A stretch of 64,000 bases of DNA, from assembly GCF_000235565.1 (NCBI RefSeq), contig NC_017527.1, positions 1,674,001 to 1,738,000 of the forward strand, given 5' to 3'. Position 1 is the first letter of the stretch. Each line of letters opens with the position of its first letter. Positions 16,063 to 24,718 of the stretch are shown here, in pieces. The notes beneath the pieces are model-generated. The model was not told the DNA's origin, searched no databases, and saw only the letters and a program-made list of their open reading frames with translations. The stretch comes from Methanothrix harundinacea 6Ac (GTDB lineage: Archaea > Halobacteriota > Methanosarcinia > Methanotrichales > Methanotrichaceae). The position numbers and the translations under genes were made by a program.

Positions 16063-18384
16063 TTGAAAATAATCGGTCTTGAAGACCAGGAGGTCGAGGC
16101 CAGCCTCCGGAGCGCCGGCCTGGGCCTATCGGTTCCAGAGGCGCGCTCCGTCGCCGAGGCGCTGGGGAGGGACCCCACCATCCCGGAGCTCTTCAACTAC
16201 GATACCATGTGGAGCGAGCACTGCTCCTACAAGAGCAGCCGCGCCACCCTGAACGAGTTCCTCTGCACCTCCGGCCCCAACGTCGTCCAGGGTCCGGAAG
16301 AGGACGCCGGGATCGTGGCCATCGACGACGAGTGGTGCGTCGTCATCGCCCACGAGAGCCACAACCACCCGAGCCAGATCCTGCCCAACGAAGGCGCCGC
16401 CACCGGGATCGGCGGCATAGTGAGAGACGTCAACTGCATGGGCGCCAAAGTCGTCGCCACTGCCGACCCCCTCCGGTTCGGCGACCCCTTCGGCGAGGAT
16501 AAAAACCACGTCCGCTGGGTCGCCGAGGGGGTCGTCGACGGGATCTGGCAGTACGGAAACGCCCTGGGGGTCCCCATCATGGCCGGAGACGTCGTCTTCG
16601 ATGACAGCTTCGACACCAACTGTCTCGTCAACGTCGTCGCCATCGGGGTAGTGCGACGGGGCGAGATCATCAAGAGCCGGGCCCCTGCGGGCGCGGGAGA
16701 GAAAGGCTACGACGTCATCGTCGTCGGAAAGCCCACCGACTCCAGCGGCTTTGGCGGCGTCACCTTCGCCTCCGAGGAGCTGCGGGAGGAGGACGAGGAG
16801 GCGAACCGGGGGGCGATCCAGATCCCCGACCCCTTCCTCAAGAACGTCCTCTTCAAGGCGAACGAGGCCTTGTTCAAGCTGACCCGGGAGGAGGGGATCA
16901 CCATCGGCTTCAAGGACCTGGGGGGCGGCGGGTTCACCTGCGCCTCCTCGGAGATGGGGGCGAGCGCCGGGTACGGGATGGACCTCGACCTGGACCTGCT
17001 CCACAAGGTGAGCGACGACCTTCCCCCCGAGGTCGTCGCCTGCGCCGAGACCCAGGAGAGGTTCATGCTCATCTGCCCGCCGGAGCTGACGGAGCGGGCC
17101 CTCAAGATCTACAACGAGAACTGGGACCTCCCGAACGTCTACGAGGGGGCGAGGGCCTCCGTCGTCGGGAAGGTGACGACGAACGGCAGGTACATCACCC
17201 GTTACCGGGGCGAGGTGACCTGCGATGTCCCGATCCAGCACCTTACGGGGGGGATCCGCTACCAGAGGGAGGAGCGGCCCCGGATGACGAGCTTCGAGGA
17301 GCCGGAGGTCGCCCCTCCTGAGGACCTGACCGACGCCCTCCTGAAGGTCCTGGCATCGCCGAACGTCTCCTCCAGGGAGCACATCTATCGGTACTACGAC
17401 ACCGAGGTCCAGGGGAACTCGGTGATCAGGCCCGGGGAGGCGGACGCCGGCCTCATAGCCCCCGTCCGGGGCAAGAAGTTCGGGATCGCCCTATCGGTGG
17501 ACGCAAACCCCTTTTACGGGAGGATCAGCCCCTACTGGGCGGGGGCGACGGCCGTCGCCGAGGCGATGAGGAACGTCGCCGCCATCGGCGCCACCCCCGC
17601 CACCCTCACCGACTGCCTCAACTTCGGAAACCCCGAGAAGCCCGAGGCCTTCTGGGAGTTCAGGGAGTGCGTCCGGGGCCTCGCCGACGCCGCGAAGGCC
17701 CTCTGGCTGAAGGGGTACGAGGATACCCCCGTCCCTATCGTCTCCGGGAACGTCAGCTTCTACAACGAGTCCCCCGAGGGGACGGTCGACCCCTCGCCGA
17801 TCATCGCCTGCGTCGGCCTCATCGACGACGTCAGGGACGCCGTCACCATGGACCTGAAGAGGGCCGGTGACTCGATCTACCTTCTCGGGCCCCGGTTCGA
17901 CGAGCTGGGGGGGTCCGAGTACTATCGGACGGTCTGGGGAGCTGCGGGCAGGAATGTGCCGGTGGTCAGGTTCGACCTGGAGAGGAGCATGATCTACGCC
18001 GTCATCGACTCGATAGCCGAAAAAACCGTCGTCGCCGCCCACGACATATCCAACGGCGGCCTTGCGGCCACCGCCGCCGAGATGGCCCTGGTGGGGAGGG
18101 GAGACCTGGGCATCGATCTGGACCTCGACGCCGCCGGATCGGACCTCCCCGCCGACCGGCTCGTATTCAGCGAGTCCTCGGGCTTCCTTTTGGAATGCAA
18201 GGCCGGGTCCGAGGAGGATCTGGAGCGGATTCTGAAGGGATGCGGCCTTGAGATCATCCGCCTCGGGAAGGTGACCGACTCGCCGGAGCTGGTCATGACC
18301 CACCGGGGGAAGACCGTGGTCAGGATGGACCTGATGGAGGCGAAGAAGGCCTGGACCGGAGGCCTCGGGGAGGCGATGAGATGA
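16063..18384 (+). CDS. purL: Phosphoribosylformylglycinamidine synthase subunit PurL
   Basis: A 773-residue small-type PurL, the ATP-dependent subunit that converts FGAR to FGAM using ammonia from PurQ. Signature segments: FNYDTMWSEHCSYKSSR near residue 45, HESHNHPSQILPNEGAATGIGGIVRD, KDLGGGGFTCASSEMG, and in the second half GATPATLTDCLNFGNPEKPE and HDISNGGLAATAAEMAL. The preferred start is the TTG at 16063 (LKIIGLEDQ) because GAGGTG lies 7 bases before it; an ATG at 16033 would add ten residues. It is the first gene of a three-gene unit and overlaps purQ by ATGA. Confidence 0.95.
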   Translation: MKIIGLEDQEVEASLRSAGLGLSVPEARSVAEALGRDPTIPELFNYDTMWSEHCSYKSSRATLNEFLCTSGPNVVQGPEEDAGIVAIDDEWCVVIAHESHNHPSQILPNEGAATGIGGIVRDVNCMGAKVVATADPLRFGDPFGEDKNHVRWVAEGVVDGIWQYGNALGVPIMAGDVVFDDSFDTNCLVNVVAIGVVRRGEIIKSRAPAGAGEKGYDVIVVGKPTDSSGFGGVTFASEELREEDEEANRGAIQIPDPFLKNVLFKANEALFKLTREEGITIGFKDLGGGGFTCASSEMGASAGYGMDLDLDLLHKVSDDLPPEVVACAETQERFMLICPPELTERALKIYNENWDLPNVYEGARASVVGKVTTNGRYITRYRGEVTCDVPIQHLTGGIRYQREERPRMTSFEEPEVAPPEDLTDALLKVLASPNVSSREHIYRYYDTEVQGNSVIRPGEADAGLIAPVRGKKFGIALSVDANPFYGRISPYWAGATAVAEAMRNVAAIGATPATLTDCLNFGNPEKPEAFWEFRECVRGLADAAKALWLKGYEDTPVPIVSGNVSFYNESPEGTVDPSPIIACVGLIDDVRDAVTMDLKRAGDSIYLLGPRFDELGGSEYYRTVWGAAGRNVPVVRFDLERSMIYAVIDSIAEKTVVAAHDISNGGLAATAAEMALVGRGDLGIDLDLDAAGSDLPADRLVFSESSGFLLECKAGSEEDLERILKGCGLEIIRLGKVTDSPELVMTHRGKTVVRMDLMEAKKAWTGGLGEAMR

Positions 18385-19181
18385 AGATAGCCGTCGTCCA
18401 GTTCCCGGGGACGAACTGCGAGCACGAGACCCTCGTAGCCGCGAAGAGCGCTGGCCTTTCCGGGGAGATCTTCCGGTGGAACAGGCCGGCAGAGGAGCTA
18501 TCCGGCTTCGACGGGTACATTATCCCTGGAGGATTCTCCTATCAGGACAGGCTCCGGGCCGGGGCTATCGCCTCGAAGGAGCCGGTGATGGACGCCCTCC
18601 GGGAGGAGGCGGAGAGGGGCAAGCCGATCATCGGGATATGCAACGGCTTTCAGATCCTGGTGGAGGCGGGGCTCCTTCCGGGCCTCGGAGGCATAGACGC
18701 CGCCCTAGCCTCTAACGTGATGGTCTCGAAGGGGGAGATCGTGAGGCGCGGATTCTACTGCGCCTGGACGACGCTGCGGCACGAGGCGCCGCCGAAGAGG
18801 TGCAGCGGGAGCTTCCTCCTGGAGGTGGGGGAGCTCGTCCGGATGCCCCTCGCCCACGCCGAGGGGAACCTCGTCACCGTCGACCCGGACCTGATGGCGA
18901 GGCTGAACGAGGACCACCAGGTGGTATTCCGGTACTGCAATGAGGCGGGGGAGGTGGACCCCGAGTATCCCGTCAACATCAATGGGAGCCTCGAGAACGT
19001 CGCTGGGATCTGCAACCCCGAGGGGAACGTCCTGGGGATGATGCCCCACCCCGAGAGGTCGTCCTTCGCCTGGCAGCTCCCGCCGGCCGATCCGGCGAAG
19101 AGCGTCGGGGATATGGAGGCCCCCGGACCCGGGAGGAGGATATTCGAGTCGATGAAGCGGTACATAGAGGTGAGGAGATGA
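18381..19181 (+). CDS. purQ: FGAM synthase glutaminase subunit PurQ
   Basis: A 266-residue class I glutamine amidotransferase. It starts IAVVQFPGTNCEHET and has the nucleophile elbow IIGICNGFQILVEAGLLPG, with the catalytic Cys in GICNG. The His-Glu pair is in MMPHPERSSFAW. It hydrolyses glutamine and passes ammonia to PurL for step four of purine synthesis. The length fits archaeal PurQ of the longer type. Start and stop overlap the neighbours by four bases on both sides (ATGA), so the subunits are made in coupled fashion. Confidence 0.95.
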   Translation: MKIAVVQFPGTNCEHETLVAAKSAGLSGEIFRWNRPAEELSGFDGYIIPGGFSYQDRLRAGAIASKEPVMDALREEAERGKPIIGICNGFQILVEAGLLPGLGGIDAALASNVMVSKGEIVRRGFYCAWTTLRHEAPPKRCSGSFLLEVGELVRMPLAHAEGNLVTVDPDLMARLNEDHQVVFRYCNEAGEVDPEYPVNINGSLENVAGICNPEGNVLGMMPHPERSSFAWQLPPADPAKSVGDMEAPGPGRRIFESMKRYIEVRR

Positions 19182-19651
19182 AGATAAACCTCAGGGTCTG
19201 GCTGAAGATCCCCGACGCCGAGGCCGCCACCGTCAAAAACACCCTCCGCCGGAGGATGGGCTACGAGGGCGTTCTTACGGACCTCCGCCGGGAGAGGCTC
19301 TGGTCGATCGAGGTCGACGACGGAGTCGATGACCCGATGGACCTTGCGCGGCGGCTGGCCAGGGATCTCGTCAACGAGAACAAGGAGAGCTATCGGGCCT
19401 CCGTCGGCGCCGTAACCTTCGAGGGGGGGTACGTCCCCGTCAGGGTGGGGCTACACATCGAGGACGGCGAGGCGGTCTCCGCCCTGAAGAGGCTCCGGGA
19501 CCGGCTCGGCTTCGAGATGGTGAGGGGGGTGGAGAGGTCCGTCGTCTGGAAGCTGGCCCTCAGCTCCCCCAACCCCCGGAGGACGGCGGAGGAGATCGCC
19601 GAGGGGCTCCTGATAAACCCTCACAAGGACTTTTATGAGATCATGACGTGA
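19178..19651 (+). CDS. purS: Tandem double PurS (FGAM synthase structural subunit)
   Basis: PurS is normally about 80-85 residues and works as a dimer or tetramer that bridges PurQ and PurL. This gene encodes 157 residues with two PurS-like domains in a row. Residues 1-74 run from INLRVWLKIPDAEAATVKNTL through YEGVLTDLRRERLWSIEV to ARDLVNENKESY. Residues 80-157 run from GGYVPVRVGLHIEDGEAVSAL through LGFEMVRGVERSVVWKLAL to AEGLLINPHKDFYEI. The second keeps the NP-x-x-D-x-E ending typical of PurS. It overlaps purQ by ATGA. The gene order purL-purQ-purS is reversed from the common purS-Q-L order. Confidence 0.82.
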   Translation: MKINLRVWLKIPDAEAATVKNTLRRRMGYEGVLTDLRRERLWSIEVDDGVDDPMDLARRLARDLVNENKESYRASVGAVTFEGGYVPVRVGLHIEDGEAVSALKRLRDRLGFEMVRGVERSVVWKLALSSPNPRRTAEEIAEGLLINPHKDFYEIMT

Positions 19652-19661
19652 AGGGAGGCGT

Positions 19662-22028
19662 ATGACCTCCTACATCCAGCATCCTCTGCTGAAGGAGAAG
19701 GCGGTGGAGAGGCGGCTCTTCCAGCTGGAGCTTGCGGCCTCCGCCCTCCAGGCCTCGACCCTGGTGGTCCTGCCGACGGGTCTGGGAAAGACCGTCGTCG
19801 CCTTGATGGTCCTCATCGCCAGGCTAAACCGGGGCAAAGTCCTCTTCCTCGCCCCGACGAAGCCCCTGGTGGAGCAGCACGCCTCATTTCTTGAGAACGT
19901 CCTCGCCGACAGCACCATCGTCGCCTCCTTCACTGGCGAGATTTTGCCGGAGAGGCGAAAGGAGATGTGGGAGGAGGCTAAGATCGTCGTATCGACCCCC
20001 CAGGTGATCGAAAACGACCTATTATCCCGGAGGATATCCCTCCGGGACGTCTCCTGCATCATCTTCGACGAGGCCCACCGGGCCGTCGGAAACTACGCCT
20101 ACGTCTATATAGCGGAGCGGTACGGTCGAGAGGGAACCGATCGGCTCGTCCTCGGGATCACGGCGAGCCCCGGGAGCAGCCTCGAGCGGATCGAGGAGGT
20201 CTGCGGAAACATCGGCGCGACGAGGATTGAGACCAAGACCGAGGCGGACCCCGACGTCTCCCCCTTCGTCCACCAGCGGGAGATCGAGGTCGTCAAGGTG
20301 GCGGTCCCCCCGGAGATCCAGAGGGTCCGGTCCCTCCTGGAGGAGGTCCTGGAGGAGCGGGGCGAGGCCCTCGACCGCCTCGGCGGGTCCGATGGCCTCC
20401 GGATGCCGAAGAGGATGGACCGGACCTCGAAGAAGGAGCTTCTAGACCTGCAGAAGAGGCTCCGGGGCCTTATTGCAAAGAACCCGTCGCCTAGCCTCTA
20501 CCAGGCGGTCTCGGTCCTGGCGGAGGTCCTGAAGCTGAAGCACGCCGTCGAGCTCGCCGAGACGCAAGGGGTCGACTCCCTCGGCCGGTACCTGGAGAGG
20601 CTCGCCTCGGAGGCGGAGTCGAGGGGGGGGAGCAAGGCCGCGAAGAGGATCATGGAGGACCCGAGGGTGGAGGAGGCGGTCGGGGACCTCGCCAGGATGG
20701 ACGTCGACCATCCGAAGCTCCGGGCCGTTCTGGAGCTGGTGAAGGAGCAGCTCACCGCCAAGGCCGACTCGAGGATCATGGTCTTCACCAACTACCGGGA
20801 CACCGCCAGCTCCGTCCTCGACTACCTGAGGGAGGCGGGAGATGAGATCATAAGGCCCGTGCGGTTCGTCGGCCAGTCGAGCCGGGCCTCCGACGAGGGG
20901 CTGAGCCAGAGGAGGCAGGCGGAGATCCTCCAGAAGTTCCGGGAGGGCGCCTACAACGTCCTGATCGCCACCTCCGTCGGGGAGGAGGGGATCGACATCC
21001 CGGCGACGGACCTGGTCCTCTTCTACGAGCCGGTCCCCAGCGAGATCAGGTCGATCCAGAGGAAGGGTAGGACCGGTCGGGCGAGGGCCGGCCGGGTCGT
21101 GGTCCTCGTAGCCCGGGGGACGAGGGACGAGGCGTACCGCTGGATCAGCGACAGGAAGGAGAAGAGCATGCGCCAGCAGATCCGGGAGATGAGCTGGCCG
21201 GACCGGCGGGACCTGGGATCGGCGGCCGGGGCCGGGGGAGGAGAGGGCCATGGCCTCTCCTCCGGCCCCCGGGTCGGAAGGCAGCTCGTCATCGGCGAGG
21301 TGGGGCCAGGGCCGGGGGGGGAGCCCGGAGGGCCCGGCGAGTCCAGGCCCTTGGGCCCCCCCGACCTCTTCGGCCTCTCCGAGGAGGCCTCCGCCCTCGT
21401 CATCGTCGACCCGAGGGAGAGGAGCCTCGCCCGGATGCTGGAGTCGATGGGGGTGGGGGTGACCCTGCGGGTCCTGGAGGTGGGAGACTACGTCGTCAGC
21501 GACCGGGTCGGGATCGAGAGGAAGACCGCGGACGACTTCGTCGACTCCCTCGTCGGCGCGGAGAGGAACATCTTCGCCCAGCTGAAGGACCTCGCCCGGT
21601 CCTACGAGAGGCCTATCCTGATCCTGGAGGGGCGAGACCTCTACGCTCGGCAGGTCCACCCGAACGCCATCCGGGGCGCTCTCGCCTCCATAGCCGTCGA
21701 CTTCGGCGTCGCCATCATCCCGACGGCGGACGAGGATGAGACCGTCTCGGTGATCGCCGCCATCGCCCGGCGGGAGCAGCACGCCGGGGGCGGCGCCCCC
21801 CACGCCCACGGCAAGAAGACCCACCGGACTCTGAAGGAGCAGCAGGAGTACCTGGTCTCCTCGATCCCAGGGGTCGGAAATGCAGTGGCAAAGAACCTCC
21901 TCCGCCACTTCGGGTCCGTGGAGCGGGTCTTCGCCGCCTCGGCGGAGGAGCTGAAGGAGGTGGAGCTGGTGGGGCCGAAGACCGCAGAAAGGATCCGGGA
22001 GCTGGTGGGCGGGGAGTACAAGGGGTGA
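19662..22028 (+). CDS. hef: Hef: fork-structure helicase/nuclease (XPF/FANCM-like)
   Basis: A 788-residue protein with three parts. First is a superfamily 2 helicase: motif I LPTGLGKT (about 38-45), II DEAH (about 136) and VI QRKGRTGRA (about 466). Then comes a Gly/Pro-rich linker (about 520-575). Second is an XPF/ERCC4-type nuclease, with GDYVV and the catalytic ERKTADDF (about 616). Third are two helix-hairpin-helix units at the C-terminus (SIPGVGNAVAKNLLRHFG, VGPKTAERIRELV). This matches full-length euryarchaeal Hef, which unwinds and cuts stalled replication forks. A GGGAGG site lies before the ATG, 10 bp after purS. Confidence 0.95.
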   Translation: MTSYIQHPLLKEKAVERRLFQLELAASALQASTLVVLPTGLGKTVVALMVLIARLNRGKVLFLAPTKPLVEQHASFLENVLADSTIVASFTGEILPERRKEMWEEAKIVVSTPQVIENDLLSRRISLRDVSCIIFDEAHRAVGNYAYVYIAERYGREGTDRLVLGITASPGSSLERIEEVCGNIGATRIETKTEADPDVSPFVHQREIEVVKVAVPPEIQRVRSLLEEVLEERGEALDRLGGSDGLRMPKRMDRTSKKELLDLQKRLRGLIAKNPSPSLYQAVSVLAEVLKLKHAVELAETQGVDSLGRYLERLASEAESRGGSKAAKRIMEDPRVEEAVGDLARMDVDHPKLRAVLELVKEQLTAKADSRIMVFTNYRDTASSVLDYLREAGDEIIRPVRFVGQSSRASDEGLSQRRQAEILQKFREGAYNVLIATSVGEEGIDIPATDLVLFYEPVPSEIRSIQRKGRTGRARAGRVVVLVARGTRDEAYRWISDRKEKSMRQQIREMSWPDRRDLGSAAGAGGGEGHGLSSGPRVGRQLVIGEVGPGPGGEPGGPGESRPLGPPDLFGLSEEASALVIVDPRERSLARMLESMGVGVTLRVLEVGDYVVSDRVGIERKTADDFVDSLVGAERNIFAQLKDLARSYERPILILEGRDLYARQVHPNAIRGALASIAVDFGVAIIPTADEDETVSVIAAIARREQHAGGGAPHAHGKKTHRTLKEQQEYLVSSIPGVGNAVAKNLLRHFGSVERVFAASAEELKEVELVGPKTAERIRELVGGEYKG

Positions 22029-22171
22029 AAAGAGTGCAGATTTTTGTTTACGAATTATAAGCAATTTTTTATGAGTCGTAAGGATGTCATCTATGCAGAA
22101 GCAAAAAAGGGTCTAAGTTTCCTATCGTGGCAATTCGCTCTTACATCAGGCCATATAAGCCAATGGTTCAA

Positions 22172-22912
22172 TTATATTATTTTTCTTAATTGAGGGTTAC
22201 TTTTTCTAAATTCAGCAAATATTATAAGTATTAAAATCAACCAACAAAGAACTCCAAATATGTACTCTCTCGGCGCTGAGACGATGAGATTACTTACGGT
22301 CGCAATTATATATCTAGGAAGAGAAAGAAATGCAAAAATTAATGCAAATACAGGGATAGCTTTCGTCCAATCCTTTTCATACCAATGATTAATGTGTATT
22401 GTGAAAACTTGTTTATCCAAATAGACAGTAGACGAGCTCTTAGATCTATATTTCAATAGTATATTTATATTTTGGTCTCCGGTTGGCGCATCACCTGAAA
22501 TAACAAATTTTATACGAAATGGTGCATAATATCTCTCGCCTACATGGCCTTCTCCGACTAATTTCCCTTCAAAGCCAAATTTATTACTCCCATAATAAGA
22601 TAAAACAATCTTATTTATATTTATATTGAATCTCGGCCCGATCTTTTCGCTGACCCAATGCAGATTCACAATCTGTCCAATATAATTTTCCTCATATTGC
22701 TCGACATGAATATCATATTTACGTTGAAAAAAATAAACCTCTTCATTTTTAATAATAGATGGTGGGATAGATACGAGAAGGCTGGCATAATCTATATTTC
22801 CATCGCCAGATATATATAGATCTATACTAAATTCGTCATATCGATTTACATGATAATCATTTGTCACATGAGCTAAAATTGAATATGAAGGTTCGCCTCT
22901 CTCAATTGTCAT
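22172..22912 (-). CDS. AT-rich gene for membrane-anchored unknown protein
   Basis: A 246-residue protein with no signal peptide at the very start. It has a beta-rich hydrophilic region (residues 1-175, for example DEFSIDLYISGDGNIDYASLLVSIPPSII) and two C-terminal hydrophobic segments (AIPVFALIFAFLSLPRYIIATVSNLIV, YIFGVLCWLILILIIFAEF). Base composition is far more AT-rich than the purine and hef genes beside it, pointing to recent acquisition. I recognise no family. Confidence 0.6.
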   Translation of the reverse strand: MTIERGEPSYSILAHVTNDYHVNRYDEFSIDLYISGDGNIDYASLLVSIPPSIIKNEEVYFFQRKYDIHVEQYEENYIGQIVNLHWVSEKIGPRFNININKIVLSYYGSNKFGFEGKLVGEGHVGERYYAPFRIKFVISGDAPTGDQNINILLKYRSKSSSTVYLDKQVFTIHINHWYEKDWTKAIPVFALIFAFLSLPRYIIATVSNLIVSAPREYIFGVLCWLILILIIFAEFRKSNPQLRKII

Positions 22913-23017
22913 GTATAATCAATTCAAAGTTTTACTATAAGCTATTTTAAGTTTACCCTTAATAACGATACCTTATAAAGACCGTGGAAAGATTCTACCG
23001 AATCGAGGAAGATTCGG

Positions 23018-23258
23018 ATGCATAAATACGCGATAGAGATCTTCTATAGCTCAGAGGACGAGGGCCACATCGCAATCCTTCAGGAGCTCCCCGGGCTCTT
23101 CCGCTCCCGGCGAGACCGAAGAGGAGGCCCTTAACGAAGTTCTGGTCGCCATCCAGCTCTGGCTGGAAACGGCGGAGAAGGAGGGGCGAGAGATTCCTTC
23201 GCCCCGGGGAAAAGCCCTCCTCGCCGAGCTGGGCGAGAGCCAGACGGCGGGCGTCTGA
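23018..23258 (+). pseudogene. HicB-like antitoxin, frameshifted
   Basis: The first frame reads MHKYAIEIFYSSEDEGHIAI then LQELPGL and soon stops. The adjacent frame continues with GETEEEALNEVLVAIQLWLE, then TAEKEGREIPSPRG and a normal stop at 23256-23258. Joined, these give an 80-residue HicB-type protein (YxxxI..s.eDeg..A..pELPGC.A.GeT.eEAl.ev..AI..WLe). The break is in the CCCGGGCTCTTCC stretch after ELPG and is most simply a loss of two bases where PGC is expected. A GAGGAAG ribosome site precedes the ATG. No HicA toxin gene is adjacent. A sequencing error is possible. Confidence 0.75.
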
Positions 23259-23274
23259 GCATTTGAGCGCTTCG

Positions 23275-23304
23275 TTCTTCTTCTTCTTCTTCTTCTTCTT
23301 CTTC
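23275..23304. repeat. (TTC)10 trinucleotide tract
   Basis: Ten uninterrupted TTC units directly after the HicB-like pseudogene. It is a perfect polypyrimidine run and lies outside any supported gene. Confidence 0.95.
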
Positions 23305-23498
23305 TAACGGCCCGGATTCCTAACTGACAGATTCGAGTGGACAAATCCACCTCTGCGCGCCGGTCTGCGGGGGGTGGAACGACGAAGGGGCCTCTCAACT
23401 GCAAAAGGCCGGAGAAATTAAATTGAGCTGATAAAATAGATCTTGCGCCGCGTCCTGCGCCTTCTGGGGTTTTCCCCAGGTTCATGCGGACCGGATCC

Positions 23499-23523
23499 AT
23501 ACTACGCCCGTTACGGCGTGCAT
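23499..23523. repeat. 25-bp hairpin-forming repeat core, copy B
   Basis: Matches copy A (9469-9493) at 23 of 25 positions, with the stem ACGCC/GGCGT intact and both changes in the loop. A TTG-GCCGC match occurs 56 bp upstream, as in copy A, but the sequence in between is not conserved. Confidence 0.6.
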
Positions 23524-23888
23524 CTCTTTCGCGGATTCGGCCCTTCAGGCGCTCGCACTCACCGGCTCACCAAAGGCGCCTCCTGGCCTTTGCCGGCCCG
23601 TCACGAAAGGCGGCCGCATGCTCTGCCCATCGGGGCAGGCATCTTCTGCCAGGGGCCTGAGCCTGTGCTCACGCCACAGCACATCCGCACAGTACGCGGC
23701 AAGAGTTTCCTTTTGTCATCATTATCATATATAGATTACGGGCCATCGCCGGATAATTCATTCGATTAATTTTATATTTTAGCTTTTGGAGAATTTGGAG
23801 GCCTTCCTGGAGCGGGGCGGAGGTCCTGAAGAATACTTTCGCCTCCCATCCTCTAGACTTTACATCCTCCCGGACGATAGTTGAGTCC

Positions 23889-24404
23889 ATGGAACTGGAA
23901 CTACAGTCCCCCCTATCCCTCGCCCCCCACGCCTTCAACGTCCTCATCTCCCCCGAGGAGGTGCTGATCGCCTCCCTCAACGGCCAGGCGAGCCTCCAGC
24001 GGGTCCAGGTCCTCTACGTCTCCGGGAACAGCTCCCGAATCCTCGACAAGCTAAACCGCCGCTTCACCGAGCTGGACGTCCGGAGGGCCTTCACCGCCCA
24101 CCAGCTCCTGACGATCCTGAAAGAGGCGTACCAGACCCTGATCATCTTCGAGCACGACCCGAGCCTCTTTGAGGACGGAGCCGATATGGCCGAGTACGTC
24201 GGCCAGGCTCTGAAGGAGGCCTCGGCCTCGGGCGGCTCGGCCGTCCTTCTGTACTCTCCATCGACCGATCGCCACCTCGACGAGATCTCCAAGTTCGCCG
24301 ACCGGATCTTCGTCTTCAACGAGGTCCAGAAGTGCGTCTACAAGGGGGCATCAAAGAAAGTCAAGCCGGGTCCGAGGGGGCAGCGGACCCTGGAGGCGTT
24401 CTGA
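23889..24404 (+). CDS. Probable inactive RecA-like protein of the PolB2 operon
   Basis: A 171-residue protein with alternating strands and helices: VQVLYVSGNSS, then LTILKEAYQTLIIFEHDPSL, then GGSAVLLYSPSTDRHLDEISKFADRIFVF. This resembles the core of a RecA-fold ATPase, with a Walker-B-like strand (TLIIFEHD), but there is no Walker A P-loop. Archaeal PolB2-type polymerase genes are known to sit with genes for inactivated RecA-like proteins; the match to that family is my inference from fold pattern and position. Its stop overlaps the next start (TGATG), so the three genes 23889-26753 form an operon. Confidence 0.5.
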   Translation: MELELQSPLSLAPHAFNVLISPEEVLIASLNGQASLQRVQVLYVSGNSSRILDKLNRRFTELDVRRAFTAHQLLTILKEAYQTLIIFEHDPSLFEDGADMAEYVGQALKEASASGGSAVLLYSPSTDRHLDEISKFADRIFVFNEVQKCVYKGASKKVKPGPRGQRTLEAF

Positions 24405-24718
24405 TGGGCAGGACCTTCAGGAGCGTCCGGATGGGCTCCCAGGAGGTGGCAGACCGGTGGATGAAGGCCACCCGGACTCTGAGGAAGGAGGACCAGATCT
24501 ACGGCCAAAGGCTCGCCGAGATGGCCAGGGTCCACTCCAGCGAGGGCTTCTGCGCCCTCGACGACCCCCTGGAAGCGGCGGCATTCTCCGTCCTCATAGA
24601 GCTCTTGAAGGCGCTCGACCCGGAGGGGGACGGGCCGCCGGGAGGGTTGAAGGGGGGGAAGAGCGTCGATAAGAGGGTCGACGATGGTGGTGTGAAGAAG
24701 CCAGATGTGGATCTTTGA
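24404..24718 (+). CDS. Small helical protein of the PolB2 operon
   Basis: A 104-residue protein, basic and helical in residues 1-70 (FRSVRMGSQEVADRWMKATR, LRKEDQIYGQRLAEMARVHS, EAAAFSVLIELLKAL), followed by a Gly/Lys/Asp-rich tail. The start is the ATG at 24404 that overlaps the upstream stop; the frame is open further upstream but that part is antisense to nothing and overlaps the previous gene. It overlaps the polymerase gene by 14 bp. No family is recognised. Tight coupling on both sides suggests that it works with the polymerase-like protein. Confidence 0.65.
   Translation: MGRTFRSVRMGSQEVADRWMKATRTLRKEDQIYGQRLAEMARVHSSEGFCALDDPLEAAAFSVLIELLKALDPEGDGPPGGLKGGKSVDKRVDDGGVKKPDVDL

Larger units (their letters stand above)
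23259..23888. other. Gene-poor stretch with TTC tract and repeat core B
   Basis: About 630 bp between the HicB-like pseudogene and the PolB2 operon. It holds the (TTC)10 tract and copy B of the hairpin core. Reading frames present (for example 23443-23769) have no ribosome site and no recognisable domain. Confidence 0.5.

Noticed and set aside
16126-17382. 418-codon open frame on the minus strand opposite purL
   Set aside because: Antisense shadow of purL with no domain and unusual amino-acid composition.
20442-22064. 540-codon open frame on the minus strand opposite hef
   Set aside because: It is a high-GC shadow of hef with low-complexity Pro/Gly/Asp-rich translation and no ribosome site.
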